Numbered from the stretch's first letter, positions 1-12,374 are shown. The stretch is 64,000 nucleotides of DNA from Hyparrhenia diplandra (GCA_015847255.1 JADLZK010008591.1:232575-296574), one strand, 5' to 3'. Notes: a model not told the origin generated them from the letters alone. Numbers and translations: made by a program.

Positions 1-2
1 GG

Positions 3-928
3 GTGGATATCGAGAAGGCAATAACACGAATGGGTGGGTTCCGGAAGATTGCCAGCATAATGAACCTTTCTCTTTCTTACAAAAATCGAAAACCAAGAGG
101 ATATTGGGATAATCTGGAGAACTTGCAAGAAGAGGTAATACCATATATCTTTAGCTCCCTCCTGTGCTTATCATATATATCCATTCTAGCACAAGAATAC
201 AGGTATAACCATGTTTTTTAATCTTTGGATAGTTTTGCACCATATATTGCAAATAGAGTTAAAACTTGTCCCCTTGTATTTCTAGTATGAATGAGAGTGA
301 CTGTCCAATTGTCCATTGAATTTATAACATCATATGCTGTATTCAATATTTTTCAACTTCTGACATCTGATCACTATATACAGATCAGCCGGTTCCAGAA
401 AAGTTGGGGGATGGATCCTTCTTATATGCCAAGTAGAAAATCTTTTGAGAGGGCAGGTAATATCTGTAGTCCATTGTTGGAAAATGAAAAAAAAAGTATT
501 GTGGCACTTTCATCCTACTGTTTTATTCATTTTAGCACAAATGTCTTTAGATTTATAACATCATTACATGAAAAACAGAAAATTGGCTCCTGTTCTCAGG
601 TTAGATGTGCAAGTTAGATTTGGTGTCGTGTCATGAAGTTTCCTTGTCTGGCTTTTGAAATGATTTTCATGCTCTGCTGGTAGGCCGTTATGACATTGCT
701 CGGGCATTGGAAAAATGGGGTGGGGTGCAGGAGGTTTCGCGCCTTCTCTCTCTTAAACCAAGACGTCCTAGAAGGCAAGGCGACTTGGATGATGAGAGCC
801 GGTCTGAATCCCCATCTGAGATGGCAAAGAAGCACGGGGTGATACCTGATAAAGGCAATGTTTCCCCAGATGCACAGAAATGGCTCCTGAAGCTGAAGGA
901 TTTGGACGTCAATTGGGTGGAATACTAG
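3..928 (+). CDS. 3' part of a conserved plant protein of unknown function (last three exons)
   Basis: The gene enters from the left edge. Three exons join in frame: 3-134, 384-456 and 684-928 (stop TAG 926-928), with GT/AG introns at 135-383 and 457-683. The joined C-terminal piece is about 149 residues. It shows a repeated motif style: an ITRMGGFRKIA segment, then GYWDNLENL, a MPSRKSFERAGRYDIA stretch, and a second ALEKWGG segment. A basic RRPRRQ patch and an acidic/serine stretch follow. I recall this pattern (GYWDN.. / GRYDIA.. / GG) from conserved plant and algal proteins but cannot name the family or a function. Splice phases fit (0, then 1), so the exon calls are firm. The upstream exons and start lie outside the window. 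The open frame at 880-1302 lies in the 3' UTR and is not coding. Confidence 0.75.
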
Positions 929-1517
929 ATGAAGCTTTGAGAAAAGATATGGCATCATTGTTTGGTCAACTCTTTCCCTTCTTCGGTGGATCTGGAAACA
1001 TTCCAACAAAGATGCCTCAAATTGTGTACAGAAAAGCTCAATACACGGACCAGCCCATTCTGAGGGCAACCTACCACAGCAGGCAACAGGTTTTCTTGTC
1101 AGTAATCACGACTCTTGGCTACTGCGTATCTAGAACTGCTGACTATACTAACAGCTTTGTTGCAGTCAATTTCATCCGTGGTTTTGACAAAGACAAGCCA
1201 CTAAACGCAGTACTGTGTGTCGATTTCGTGTTTGAGTCAACCTTGCCATTCAAAGCTGGTGGTCATTGCTGGGTTAAGCCGTGTTCACAGGCTGGCGCCT
1301 AATTTGTTAGTGATGATGTAAGTTGACCTGGCCCTTATAGTTTTTTTAAAAAAAAAAGATAAAAAAAAGAGAGGCACGTTTACATTACACAATGTCCTCA
1401 ATCAGGCATTGTTACATTTTATTTTTTTGCTAATTTGGCTATTAGCATAACGTGTCTGTAAGAGAACCAGATAATTAGAACGAGAATTTTAAAGACCAAA
1501 AAGAAATAAATAATGGG
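929..1517. other. 3' UTR and spacer up to the tRNA
   Basis: Probable 3' UTR of the preceding gene fades into AT-rich spacer with A-runs at 1347-1371. No further gene is seen. Confidence 0.4.
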
Positions 1518-1589
1518 AGGTCTCACCGGGATTCGAACCCAGGTCGCCAGATTCAAAGTCTGGAGTGCTAACCACTACACTATGAAACC
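1518..1589 (-). tRNA. tRNA-Gln (anticodon UUG)
   Basis: The minus strand folds as a 72-nt tRNA without an intron. The 7-bp acceptor stem pairs GGTTTCA with TGAGACC, including one G-U pair. The D-arm carries the A-box (TAGTGTAGTGGTTAGCAC). The anticodon stem CCAGA/TCTGG encloses the loop CTTTGAA, giving anticodon TTG for Gln. The T-arm has the B-box GGTTCGAATCC. An A-run on the plus strand at 1497-1501 supplies the T-run Pol III terminator just downstream. No CCA is encoded, as expected for a nuclear gene. Confidence 0.96.
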
Positions 1590-3130
1590 ATTCGTGTTAT
1601 TAAGGGTAACTTCAAATTATAAAAACTTGTGGCGAAATGAGCAGCCCGCACTCGATGAACATGGACTGGGTGCGCTTGGACTGAAGATCCCTGTTTGTCT
1701 GTTGGGCACGACAGCATTTCTCAGAGCACATGAGCTGAGGAAGGGCTCTGAAATGAAATTATCGTAACCCTGAATTAGTGCAACTGTGCTAAAAACGAGA
1801 CCCAGCACGAACCTGAATCACATGCGAGTATTCTAGAACATAGAGTAGAATTCCGGCAGTGTGGCGACTGCTGACTGGTGAGACGAGAAACACAGTTCGC
1901 TTCCAGAGTTGCCAACAACAGAGCGCGATGAGGGTGCTGAAGTGCGTTGCGTTGGTGGGATAGGTGCATGCCATGATGCCTGGGAAGGTTTTGGAGGTTG
2001 CCTGAGAAGTGACCATTGTCTTATGGGAGGCTGAATCCAAGCCTCACCCACTCCTTGGCAAAGGGGCATCCTGCGAATATATGATCATAAGTTTCTTCAT
2101 GCAAAGGAGCACGACCGGACGACGAGCGGCCATCGGGGGGGGCCTCTGTGCCGCGACGAGGGCGGCCCAGCTATGGGTGCCCACCAAGACCGGCGGACCA
2201 AGGCCCATCGCCTTCCTGGCCCGATGGCCGGCCGCGTTCGTCTTCCTCCCGCCCCAACGCCGACGACGCCCCGCCCTCCTTCCCTTCCCATCTTCTCCGC
2301 CCGGCCAAAAAAAAACTTCGTCGCTTTCTGGGCTCCGCCCTTCGCCCGGCGGCCGCCCTCCTTCCCTTCCCATCTTCTCCGCCTCCGGCCAAAACCCTAA
2401 CCCTACTCATCTTCTCTAGCCCGGCGACCTTCCGGCCTGGCCCACCCACCCGACCCGGCGGATGAGGCGGCCTCGGCCGGCGGCGAGCCGGCCCCGGGGG
2501 GCGCCGCCGAGCTCTCGGGCCGGGGAAAGCCTCCACCCGGATGGGTACGGCCGGCGGCGGGAGCTCGAGGTAGCCGGAGGTGGACAAGACGGCCGCCGCC
2601 GGAGACGCTTAAGGGACTCGCCGTCGCCGTCGGCGTCGTGGCCTTCATCATCGCCTCCGGGGTCGGAGGCCGACCGTCGAGCTCCAAGCGAGCCAGGGGC
2701 CGGCGGCACCAAAGGGGTGGCGGCGGGGCGACTGAACATTCCCGCCCATCGGGAGGCCACACCTCGTGGGCCGCGACTTTGGGAGGCGTATGGTGCCGGG
2801 TCAGACCACCGTGGCGGCGAGGGCGGAGGCGGAGAGCGCAGCGCATCTGCGATGACGTGGATGACGGCACAGGAGAAAAAAAAAAATGGTCGCTGCTGTT
2901 TCTGGGCGTCGTGGGCTGGAATGGGCCGCTCAAACTGGCCTGCTACGCGACTTTGGTGAAGCTGCCGTTGGATCCGCAACCACTGGCTGAGATTTGGTGA
3001 CTGCACACCCCTGATTTCCCACTTCTTCCCAAACGGCACCCAGGGCGGAATCCTCCGCCTGCGGCCACCGCTCGCCGTCGAACCGCCGCCGCCGCCGCCA
3101 CCGCCGCTGCCGCCGAAGTTATCAGATCAG
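1590..3130. other. Spacer with GC-rich block and CPSF100 5' flank
   Basis: 1590-2100 is ordinary spacer. 2100-3060 is strongly GC-rich, with open frames on both strands that I do not accept as genes. A ~40-bp C-rich segment (2271-2310) recurs at 2353-2394. The AAACCCTAA telo-box-like motif ends the second copy, as in many plant 5' leaders. A CCG-rich stretch at 3086-3118 just before the start of CPSF100 is probably its 5' UTR. The block may be a captured or decayed gene leader; no product is recognisable. Confidence 0.4.
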
Positions 3131-6100
3131 ATGGGGACTTCGGTGCAGGTGACGCCTCTCAGTGGGGCGTACGGGGAGGGTCCCCTGTGCTACCTGCTCG
3201 CTGTCGACGGCTTCCGCTTCCTCCTCGACTGCGGATGGACGGACCTGTGCGATACCTCGCAACTTCAACCCCTCGCCAAGTACGCATCTTCTCTTCTTGC
3301 TCTCCTGACTCGTCAGCTTAGCTTGTAGTCGATTCAGTTACCCGTGTGGAAGTGATTCCTGCGCCCGACGCACATTTTTGTATAACTTTTGGACGAATTG
3401 CCTCTGGCGTTGAGTCGGGAGTTTGGCTGGCGCTGCGCTCAGATTGGTTGACGGCTCCCCAATGGAATGCGCAACATTGATTTGTTCAGTAATCAAGGGA
3501 GTGGTGTAAATTCTGGCTGATGATTGGTGCCTCTGCGTGACTAGGAGTAGATGGACTCGTGGATTCTCCAGTCCTAGGGTTTTTTGTGTGCTGCAACAGA
3601 TGCCAATGATCTGACTGATGTGCTTGCGCAATGTGCATTCTTGTGTGCGTGTTGGAGGGTGAATGTTCACAAATCCATATCCATCCTAACATTTATGTGC
3701 TTAGATTAGATGCATGTTTGTTGCTGAATGGCCTGCTATTATGCCACATCTTCTATGCCTAGTCTAGTGTAATTGACACTCTTGCTCATATCTGTTGTTT
3801 CTTGTAAGAGGGTGCAAATAAGTCTCTATCTGATGGTATAAAACCATGTAGCTCCTTCTGTCCAAACTTTGGCCTCCTTGTGTAACACCATGCCAATCGA
3901 AGTGCATTGCCTGCCCACTGACTAATCGTTTCACCATTCGTTTCCCTGCCGTCTGTTGTATTTACACATCTTATAGATCTGGATGCAAGGATGCACTCCA
4001 TTTTTTTTTTCCCAAAACCTACACTCAGCAGTTGTGTAAAGGAGATACTTTCCATCACTGCAGATGCGTATGTCATTGGTGTTAATATGCTATTTATCGT
4101 CGAAGCAAATTGATTGTTAGTTTTCACTTACACTAATAGATACTGTATATTTTTCAGGGTTGCACCAACCGTAGATGCTGTTCTTCTGTCACATCCTGAC
4201 ATGATGCATCTAGGAGCTTTGCCTTATGCTATGAAACATCTTGGGCTCTCTGCACCAGTTTATGCAACAGAACCCGTGTTTAGACTTGGCCTTTTGACCA
4301 TGTATGACCATTTCCTATCTCGATGGGTAAGCTTCATGGTGCTCAATATTTTCCTAGGGTGTACACTTTTTAATCACACTCATTTCCAATACCATAGACT
4401 CCCTCTCTCCCTCCCAATGTGCTAAAGAAAACAGGACCCCATTTTGTAGTCTATATTTGTTCACAGTGGACCCTTACCACTTAATATTTTTTTGCAGCAA
4501 GTTTCAGACTTTGACTTGTTTACTTTGGATGATGTTGATGCTGCATTCCAAAATGTTGTGAGATTGAAATACTCGCAAAATTACCTTCTGAATGGTCAGT
4601 AAGGTCATGATGATGTACATCATTCTGGCTTGCTACACTGCATCTACTCACGTAATATCTCTTGGTAGATAAAGGTGAAGGGATTGTTATTGCTCCACAT
4701 GTGGCTGGGCATCTGTTGGGGGGGACAGTGTGGAAGATTACAAAAGATGGGGAGGATGTTGTGTATGCTGTTGACTTCAACCATCGGAAAGAGAGGTTGG
4801 ATCCTTTCTTGTGTTTTTTCCAGAATTAATTTAGTTTTTTAGGCATAAACTACCGAAATTGCTGTATTTTTTCCCAGGCATTTGAATGGCACTGTTCTTG
4901 GATCGTTCGTGCGGCCAGCTGTTCTGATAACCGATGCTTACAATGCTTTGAACAATCAAGGCTATAGAAAAAAGCAAGATCAAGATTTCATTGGTACAGC
5001 ACTCAACACTGAATTTGCTTTTATTATTCTATTTAGACTTTTGCAGTTTCAGTAGTATTTGTAAGTTCTAGCATCTATGTTCAGTCATGTCATGACGAAG
5101 TTCCATGGTTGATATTTTTAGAGCTACTGTGTTTTTAACCTTTATTATATATGTGATGCATCCTAGCCATGGTGTTGTACTGTTGTCTAATGCCATCATG
5201 GTTTATGCAGATTCATTAATTAAAGTTTTAGCAACTGGTGGAAGTGTGCTACTTCCTGTTGATACGGCTGGTAGAGTGTTGGAGCTTCTTTTATTATTGG
5301 ACACGGTAAAAATCTCTGACACTATTGCTGGACTCTGTATTCCTGTTATTTCAATAATGTGCTGACTGTCTTGATATGTTACAGTACTGGGATGAACGGC
5401 GATTGCAGTATCCTATCTACTTTCTGACAAATGTGTCGACAAGTACTGTTGACTATGTCAAGAGTTTTCTTGAATGGATGGGTGATCAGATAGCAAAATC
5501 TTTTGAAAGCAGCAGAGCCAACGCCTTCTTGTTGAAGTATGACCTCAAACAGCAATAAGTTCTAATTAAACCTTCATTTGGTTCTTTTTGTGCTATGTTC
5601 ACTAGAAATCCTCTTTTAATGCATCTCATGATGTCACAGTTTTATTGTGTCTTGTCTCAGTTGTTCAGTTATTAGAAGCCTATCATTTGAGCCATGCTAT
5701 TAGCCTTTTGTAACCAATGCTGCACCTCAGATTTGTGTATATTTGTATTAAAGGAACAGTTTAATAAATAAATTGTGCTCCATCTGATTCTGTTATTAAC
5801 AACTCTTGATGTTTTATGTCACAGAAAGGTCACGCTGATAATTAACAAAGAAGAGCTTGAGAAATTGGGAGATGCTCCAAAGGTTAGGGTAACATATTTC
5901 TCTGTTCTCTACTGTATTGTTGGAATCTTGAAGTTAACAATTATTTAGCAGGTGGTTCTAGCATCCATGGCAAGTTTGGAGGTTGGCTTTTCTCATGACA
6001 TATTTGTTGAGATGGCAAATGAAGCAAGAAATCTAGTGCTCTTTACTGAGAAGGGGCAGGTACATTCCTGTGTGTTACTCTTGTCATGAATCTTCACATG

Positions 6101-9100
6101 TTCTCAGTAGCTAGCAATCTGGATTGACATGTCACAGAAAGTATTAAGCTTCCAAATTATGATTGCTGACAGTGCTTGCTCGCACTTGGAACAAAATGTA
6201 TATTGCCATGAACCCTCACTTCCACTAAACTTCCATTCTTTTAATCTTAATGTTCTTTCTTTTACAAGCATGATTGTTGTGTCATGTATCATTTTACAAT
6301 TATCTGACTAGAAAACATGTGCTCTCCAGTTTGGGACACTGGCTCGAATGCTCCAAGTGGACCCACCCCCTAAAGCTGTAAAGGTCACTATGAGCAAGCG
6401 CATTCCTTTGGTGGGTGATGAGCTAAAGGCTTATCAAGAAGAACAGGAACGGATAAAAAAAGAAAAAGCGCTAAAGGCTAGCCTTGTCAAAGAAGAGGAG
6501 CTGAAGGCTTCTCTTGGATCAAATGCCAAAGCTTCTGACCCAATGGTCATTGATGCAAGCTCATCTCGAAAATCTGCGAATGGTATAATATGCCTAGATG
6601 TTAATCTCCCTCATAACTTACCACACATGCAACCTTAAAATATATATTTTTTGAAAGGACCACATGCAACCTTAAACATGGTGTATCTGCCGATAGCGAC
6701 TTCTAGAGTACACTTGCTGTTTCTTTTACTGTCTACTTATTTTCTGCTTGCTTCAGTCTTCAGGCAATTTTTTGATCAAATCTGTTGTCTCTTTTCGTGA
6801 TTGTTAACTATATATATTGAAGTAGACAAGACAATGCTTATACTAACATGTCTGCTGTTCCATTTAGTTTCTACAAACTTATATTATGCTGTAAGGTTTT
6901 TACTATTTGATGTGACATGTTATGTATAGTTGACTATCCTTCTTTACTTTGTGGTACTGACAGCTGGTTCACATTTTGGTGGGAACACTGATATTTTCAT
7001 TGATGGATTTGTACCTCCTTCAACCAGTGTTGCTCCAATGTTTCCTTTTTTTGAAAACACTGCTGAATGGGATGACTTTGGTGAGGTCATCAACCCTGAT
7101 GATTATATGATGAAACAAGAAGAAATGGATAATACTCTGATGCTTGTAAGTTTGCTTATACATCCACATGCCTGTTGAGTTTTTAACGTTGGTCATCTGT
7201 AAATAACCTGTCAGTCATTTATAATTATTGTTCATTGTTATTTGAGTTGCATTGACTGGATCAGATGACTCGACTGAACTATACTTCGGGAGTTCCATTG
7301 GTGCAAATTAGCAAACTCTATGCTTTCCTTTGTGATAACTGAGATGTTTTGAACAGAACTGGAAATACATGAAACTCCATACAAGACGACAGTCAATTGA
7401 ATTATTCTAGGTTCTGACAAGCATGGGATATACCTAGAGATCTGTGTCTCAATAGGAGTGCTTGGAAAACGGCTATCGGTCAATTGAATTATTCTAGGTT
7501 CTGACAAGCATGGGATATACCTAGAGATCTGTGTCTGAATAGGAGTGCTTGGAAAACGGCTATCGATGTGCCTGAGCCGTGACTGAGGGTGGTTGTTGGG
7601 TTTCAACTCTAGCCTACCCCAACTTGCTTGGGACTGACAGGTTTGGTTGTTGTTGTTGTTGTTTTCTGACAAGCATGTCATTTCTTCAGGGTCCTGGAGA
7701 TGGCTTAGATGGTAAGATTGATGATGGCTCAGCACGCCTGCTTCTTGATTCAACACCCTCAAAAGTCATTTCCAATGAGATGGCTGTAAGTTTTTTCCTC
7801 TTTGTTTTCTTTCATTAATTTCTGCATCAGTCGCAGAGCTTGATGTATGTCTATATAACTGAGATTTTACATGTGCTCACTGAACATTTTTTTAGGTTCA
7901 AGTGAAATGCTCATTGGTTTATATGGACTTTGAAGGTCGCTCTGATGGGCGTTCTGTAAAATCAGTTATTGCTCATGTGGCTCCATTGAAACTTGTATGT
8001 GATTTTAATTCGATGTATTCTTTCTTGTACCTGCATGGTTTAGATTTACACTGCCACTTTTAACTTAAGAATGCTCCTTTCTGGAGCATATTCTTTCTTT
8101 CTGCACACATATTGTTATACTTCTCCATAGCAAAAATAACTTTTTGAATTTTCCCCAACCCCATGTACTTAAATATCTGTGGTATTGACACCAAAGATGG
8201 GCTATGTCATTTCTATGCATTTTTGGGGTTGACATGCCACTGCAAAACTTTATTTGAACTGCAAATGTCTGTTGCTTCTTGTTTGGATAGTTAGAACAAG
8301 ATTTGAGTAACATGCTACTGTTATCCTCGTGGTTGATGGTTGACCTGTACATAGAAAGTTGTTATCTTATGCTGGAATTATGCATGACTTTTGCAGATTC
8401 TGGTGCATGGATCAGCGGAAGCAACTGAGCATTTGAAAATGCATTGCGCAAAGAATTTAGACCTGCATGTTTATGCTCCTCAGATTGAGGAAACAATTGA
8501 TGTAACATCGGATTTATGTGCTTATAAGGTTAGAATCTTAAATGCACTCTCTCTTTAAGTACTGAGTAGAACCAATCACTTAAATTTAATTAAGTTATGC
8601 GACACTATGTTCTTCTAGTGGGCTGCAAGAATACTCTAGTGTAAATGTATGTCATTACTTATTAAGCTAAGAGCCTGTGTTCCTGACTTAACTCCATGTA
8701 TACAATCGGTATGTTGCATATTTCTTTAACATTCCATTTGCTTAACTTTGTGATGTCTGTGCTATCTTGTTATCTCAGGTCCAACTTTCAGAGAAGTTAA
8801 TGAGTAACATCATTTCTAAGAAGGTATGAGCTATATTTCCCTAAACCATTATCATTCATTCTTTCTGTTGCTGTTAACAAGCTCCAGAGAACCTTGTTAT
8901 GAAAATCCAATGGTCCAACTTCCCTTTTGTATAGTTTAGCCCTCAGATTAAGCCAACCAAATTTGTTATAGGAAAAAAGATGCCCCTTGAAAATTGTGAG
9001 TTCTTAAACACTGCACCAGAACTTTAACTCCTTAGCTGTTGAAATTCTAAATATTTCCATTCCCTTTCATATATGGCATTTGTTGATTTGAGTGTTTCTT

Positions 9101-11244
9101 ATATTGGTTGTTACTGCATTGTTCAGTTGCTAGCTCTAAATAATATCGAACCAGTTGCATTCATTATTCAACTTCAAAGGCTTTGCATGCCAAAAAGTTG
9201 TCCATTCATAAGGTTGGCCTGCAGGACCTCTTGCCCCAGCCTGATAACAACTCCTTTGATGCATAGTGGGCAAACACAAATTCTGGTGTTGATGACCAGA
9301 CTAAAAAAGGTCTCAATTCCATCATCATTCTGGGAGCTTGGTCCATTTGGAATCACCAGTCTCTGTGTGTTTGATGGGATTCAACCGAGCCTAAGTAGTG
9401 TTTTGGTTTCAGTAAAAGATGAGTTCCTACTGTGGAGTTTGGCCGGAGCTCGGGGAATATCCAATCTCCTTGCTCTAGAGCCAGCCAATGCATGAGTTCT
9501 TCTCTAGTGGTCTTGGGTGAAGTTTGAAAAGTGAGAGAGAGATACACCATTAGATGTAAAAGGGTGTGTGTATGTAAAAGGGTGTGTGTATGTGTGTGTC
9601 TGTATGGGGTTTCTAAACCCACTTCTTACTCTTAATATAAATGATATGCAGCTCTCCTGCATGTTCAAGAGAAAAGTTGTCCATTTATCATAAAAAACTG
9701 GCCTCGTTTTAGCTGGTGCCTATAGGTTTTGTAAGGCAAGTAGCCATGTTTCCATTCTTGAAGCGGTTAGTTTTTAAACACTGTACTTTGTTGTATGCCC
9801 TTACTTTGACTACAGGTCATCATTAAAATCACTAACACCAGCATGGTTTGCAGTTGGGTGAGCATGAAATTGCTTGGGTGGATGCAGAAGTTGGAAAAGA
9901 AGATGAGAAGCTTATTTTGCTCCCCCCATCATCAACACCGCCACCCCACAAGCCAGTTCTTGTGGGTGATTTAAAATTGTCTGATTTTAAACAATTTTTG
10001 GAAAATAAAGGCTGGCAGGTAGGTTTATTATATTGAATTGCTGAGTCTGACCATTCTCTGTACCTATATAGCCATTATCCAAACTTATATTTCATTTAGT
10101 AAGTACTCAGTTCCAAACGATAAGTCGTCCTTGCTTTTTTGGATACATAGCTTTTGGTACCCACCTAGATATGCATTATGTCTAGGTACATGATAAGAGT
10201 TGTGTATCTACAAAACTAAAACAACTTACAATTTGAAATGGCGGGAGTGTTTTTTTTTTTTCTCCCAGTTGAACATGAGACGAGAGGATCAAATATGTTG
10301 AGATTCAGGTATATTAGTATAGTATGTTGAGATGAAATTTGTGCTGGCAACTTTCACTATCCCTAATTCCCTAGCATACAGCTAGATGGAACTTGTTACC
10401 TGCACAGGCTGTTTAGTTCACATAGCCATAGATGTTAACAGTCTCAACTTTTTAAGTCTTGAACAAGAGTTGATTGATGAAAGGTGTAGCATATGTATTT
10501 TTAATTGATAATATTAAGCGGGAAGGGATAAATAATATTTTTGGTATATACTGAAGCCATTGACATAGTCTCTAAGGAAAGATTTGTTGCAGGTTGAATT
10601 TGCAGGAGGTGCTTTAAGGTGTGGCGAATACATCATGGTGCGCAAGATTGGAGATTCTAGCCAAAAGGTAACTTGAGCATCCATTTAGGAGCAACACTCC
10701 TGGGCATGTTTAAGCAGAACTTGATCTGCTCCAGTTCAAGAACTATGGTCCAGAACTTGAGATGATACATGACAAACAGATGCCTCTAATTTTCATGACA
10801 TACCGACAAAATTGCAGGAGCATAGTTGATATGCCTTGAGCCCTTGACCAGTGGTGTGAGACTTAACACACTTAGGCCCTGTTTTGATGCAAAGTATTTT
10901 TGGAGCTCTTAAAAATACCATGGTTTGCAAAATTGTTTGGTTTTGAGCAGCATTATGTAGTGTTTGGATGGAAGAAGCCTTTTATTTTAGTTTTGAAAGT
11001 TATGTTGCTTAGTCTTTTGAGTTTGTTTTCCCTAAACCTTGGTTTTGCGCTTCTATGGATTCTAAAAATGCAGAAAATGCAGTTTGTTGATACTACAGTA
11101 TCCAAACAAGGTCTTGCGTTTGTGATGCGATGATACATATTGCAGGGCAGCACAGGGTCTCAGCAGATCGTCATTGAGGGCCCACTCTGCGAGGACTATT
11201 ACAAGATCAGGGAGCTTCTGTACTCACAGTTCTACTTGCTGTGA
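3131..11244 (+). CDS. CPSF100: Cleavage and polyadenylation specificity factor subunit 2 (CPSF100)
   Basis: This is the 100-kDa subunit of the nuclear CPSF complex, which partners CPSF73 in pre-mRNA 3'-end cleavage and polyadenylation. Eighteen exons join without error into 738 codons plus stop: 3131-3279, 4158-4326, 4498-4594, 4669-4795, 4878-4993, 5211-5305, 5385-5536, 5825-5882, 5952-6059, 6330-6582, 6964-7145, 7690-7785, 7896-7994, 8397-8528, 8779-8823, 9854-10018, 10593-10667, 11146-11244. The length equals what I recall for plant CPSF100. The metallo-beta-lactamase fold begins at the N-terminus (PLSGAYGEGPLCYLL). The zinc motif is degraded to SHPDMMHLG, as expected for the non-catalytic paralogue of CPSF73. 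The beta-CASP part includes VLLPVDTAGRVLELL. A charged, Lys/Glu-rich insertion follows near residues 400-440. Introns 11, 15, 16 and 17 hold transposon pieces, but all exons are clean. The start is the first ATG after a CCG-rich leader. Confidence 0.96.
7392..7565. repeat. 87-bp tandem duplication in CPSF100 intron 11
   Basis: Two head-to-tail copies, 7392-7478 and 7479-7565, differ at one base (C/G near 7450/7537). The unit contains the 14-bp sequence ttctgacaagcatg, which recurs a third time at 7664-7677 beside an RTE-like tail. One mismatch in 87 bp suggests a recent duplication. Confidence 0.95.
7426..7663 (+). mobile_element. 5'-truncated RTE-type LINE 3' end with (TTG)n tail
   Basis: The segment at 7566-7663 carries the 3'-terminal sequence I recall for grass RTE LINEs: 'caactctagcctaccccaac' followed by 'ttgcttgggact', then a GTTGTTGTT tail. 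The same 14-bp word, ttctgacaagcatg, lies before it (7412-7425 and 7499-7512) and directly after the tail (7664-7677), which reads as a target-site duplication. The body also includes the later 87-bp duplication. It sits just upstream of exon 12 (7690) without disturbing the acceptor. Confidence 0.7.
9210..9671 (+). mobile_element. 5'-truncated L1-type LINE fragment in CPSF100 intron 15
   Basis: The plus strand codes for the end of a plant LINE ORF2. Recognisable pieces are SIIILGAWSIWNH (with a frameshift), then CVFDGIQPSL, then AGARGISNLLA. Near-identical 17-bp flanks, aaaagttgtccattcat (9193-9209) and aaaagttgtccatttat (9672-9688), are a target-site duplication with one mismatch. The insert is in sense orientation in a 1-kb intron. 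A short GT-rich stretch lies at 9556-9602 in its 3' UTR. Confidence 0.82.
10106..10247. mobile_element. Diverged Stowaway-type MITE in CPSF100 intron 16
   Basis: The left end reads CTCAGTTCCAAACGATAAGTC after TA. The right end is its inverted partner (acttacaatttgaaatggcgggag before TG). This is the Stowaway/Tc1-mariner MITE pattern with degraded termini, and the element is about 142 bp long. Confidence 0.65.
10874..11114. mobile_element. Probable hAT-like MITE in CPSF100 intron 17
   Basis: The left terminus (aggccctgttttgatgc) is complementary, with mismatches, to the right terminus (gtatccaaacaaggtct), the common 'GGCCTTGTTTGGATAC' end of grass MITEs. The target duplication is not clear. 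It ends about 30 bp before the exon 18 acceptor (11145). Confidence 0.55.
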
Positions 11245-11605
11245 GGCAACGTACGGCTGCTGCATCTCTCGTGGTACATTTAACCCAGTCGTGTTGTGCT
11301 AGTGATGAGTGCATAGGCAAGAGAGGGCCCCGGGAGCTGTTTTGGTGGTAGGATGTATTGGAACCGGCTGCACTCGAGAATGTACTAGGCATACCAAGAT
11401 TACATGCGGATAATGTGAGAAAACCTTTAATCTTGCTGCATAAGTACTAACCTGGTGTTCTTTTGTTGCCCCTTTCACATGCTTAGACTTGTGTTGGCCC
11501 TTGGCCGAAATTAGTACGAGAATGGTATATATATGCTGCCTGTGGAAGTGCTGAACTGGGATGATGCACTACTGATGTTACCTGTTCTTTGGCATGAGAC
11601 AGACG

Positions 11606-11695
11606 AGATCTTTTTAACCATACACACAAATTTGCTCACACAGGGAGTAGAGATCTTTTTAACCATACCCACAAATTTGCTCACACAGGGAGTAG
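11606..11695. repeat. 45-bp tandem duplication
   Basis: The unit starts agatctttttaaccatac. Copies lie at 11606-11650 and 11651-11695 and differ at one base. Confidence 0.95.
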
Positions 11696-12000
11696 AGCCT
11701 AGGACCTGAGCACTGCTACTCAAGCTAGCGGCAGTGTGTCTTGCAATGTCTGAAAGTGACGCTTGGTTGTCTGTTCAGTGTCATTTATTCATAGAAGAGT
11801 TTTTTTTTTTTCCCTCATGCGCCGAAACGAGCGGACCAACAAGGCCATAATCTGGAAGCACCTGCAGCAGCACACTGTTTCACTGTTGGAAGAAGTGTTC
11901 TTCTCGCCACAACATCAGCTCCGTCGTGTTGAAGCGGTGTACGGACGATATTGGAGGAGGATGAGGAGGAGCCGCCGCCGCCTTGATCAGGGGGTGGTGA

Positions 12001-12093
12001 TGGGAGGGGAGAGGGTTCAAATAGTCTAAATGCCTAGTTATTTGATTTGATGGGAGGGAGAGGGTTCAAATAGTCTAAATGCCTAGTTATTTT
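12001..12093. repeat. ~50-bp tandem duplication next to a T-tract
   Basis: The sequence 'agagggttcaaatagtctaa' followed by atgcctagttattt occurs at 12001-12043 and again at 12051-12093. A homopolymer T run follows directly. Confidence 0.9.
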
Positions 12094-12374
12094 TTTTTTT
12101 TTTTTTTTCTACAAGGCACAACACTATGCAAAACATTAGACACCTCCCCAATAACCACTAATAGAACATGAGACATGTAATATACATGGAGGTGACTCCA
12201 TGCAACACAAAGTAGAACAAAAACAGTGTATACGTTTATATGGTGGCCTTTTGTGATGTACAAGCTAAATATAAGCAACAAATCACACACCCACAAACAA
12301 ATTCAAAGATGAGATGAGATTTATTTTAGGGTCGGCGATGGATGCGCTCGTTGGCTGCTGGAAGAAAAGCGGGA

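Larger units (their letters stand above)
11245..12374. other. CPSF100 3' UTR and spacer with two short tandem duplications
   Basis: The 3' UTR probably runs to roughly 11.45 kb. A 45-bp unit is duplicated at 11606-11650/11651-11695 with one mismatch. A ~50-bp unit starting tgggaggg is repeated at 12001 and 12051, followed by about 18 T's near 12092-12109. No gene is supported here. Confidence 0.6.

Noticed and set aside
880..1302. 140-codon plus-strand frame after the first gene
   Set aside because: It overlaps the last exon in another frame and extends into the 3' UTR, with no recognisable similarity.
2044..3039. Several overlapping frames of 100-200 codons on both strands
   Set aside because: These are low-complexity translations in a GC-rich block, with no domain and no preferred frame.
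7412..7677. CRISPR-like spacing of a repeated 14-mer
   Set aside because: This is plant nuclear DNA, with only three copies at unequal spacing. Tandem duplication plus a LINE target-site duplication explains it.
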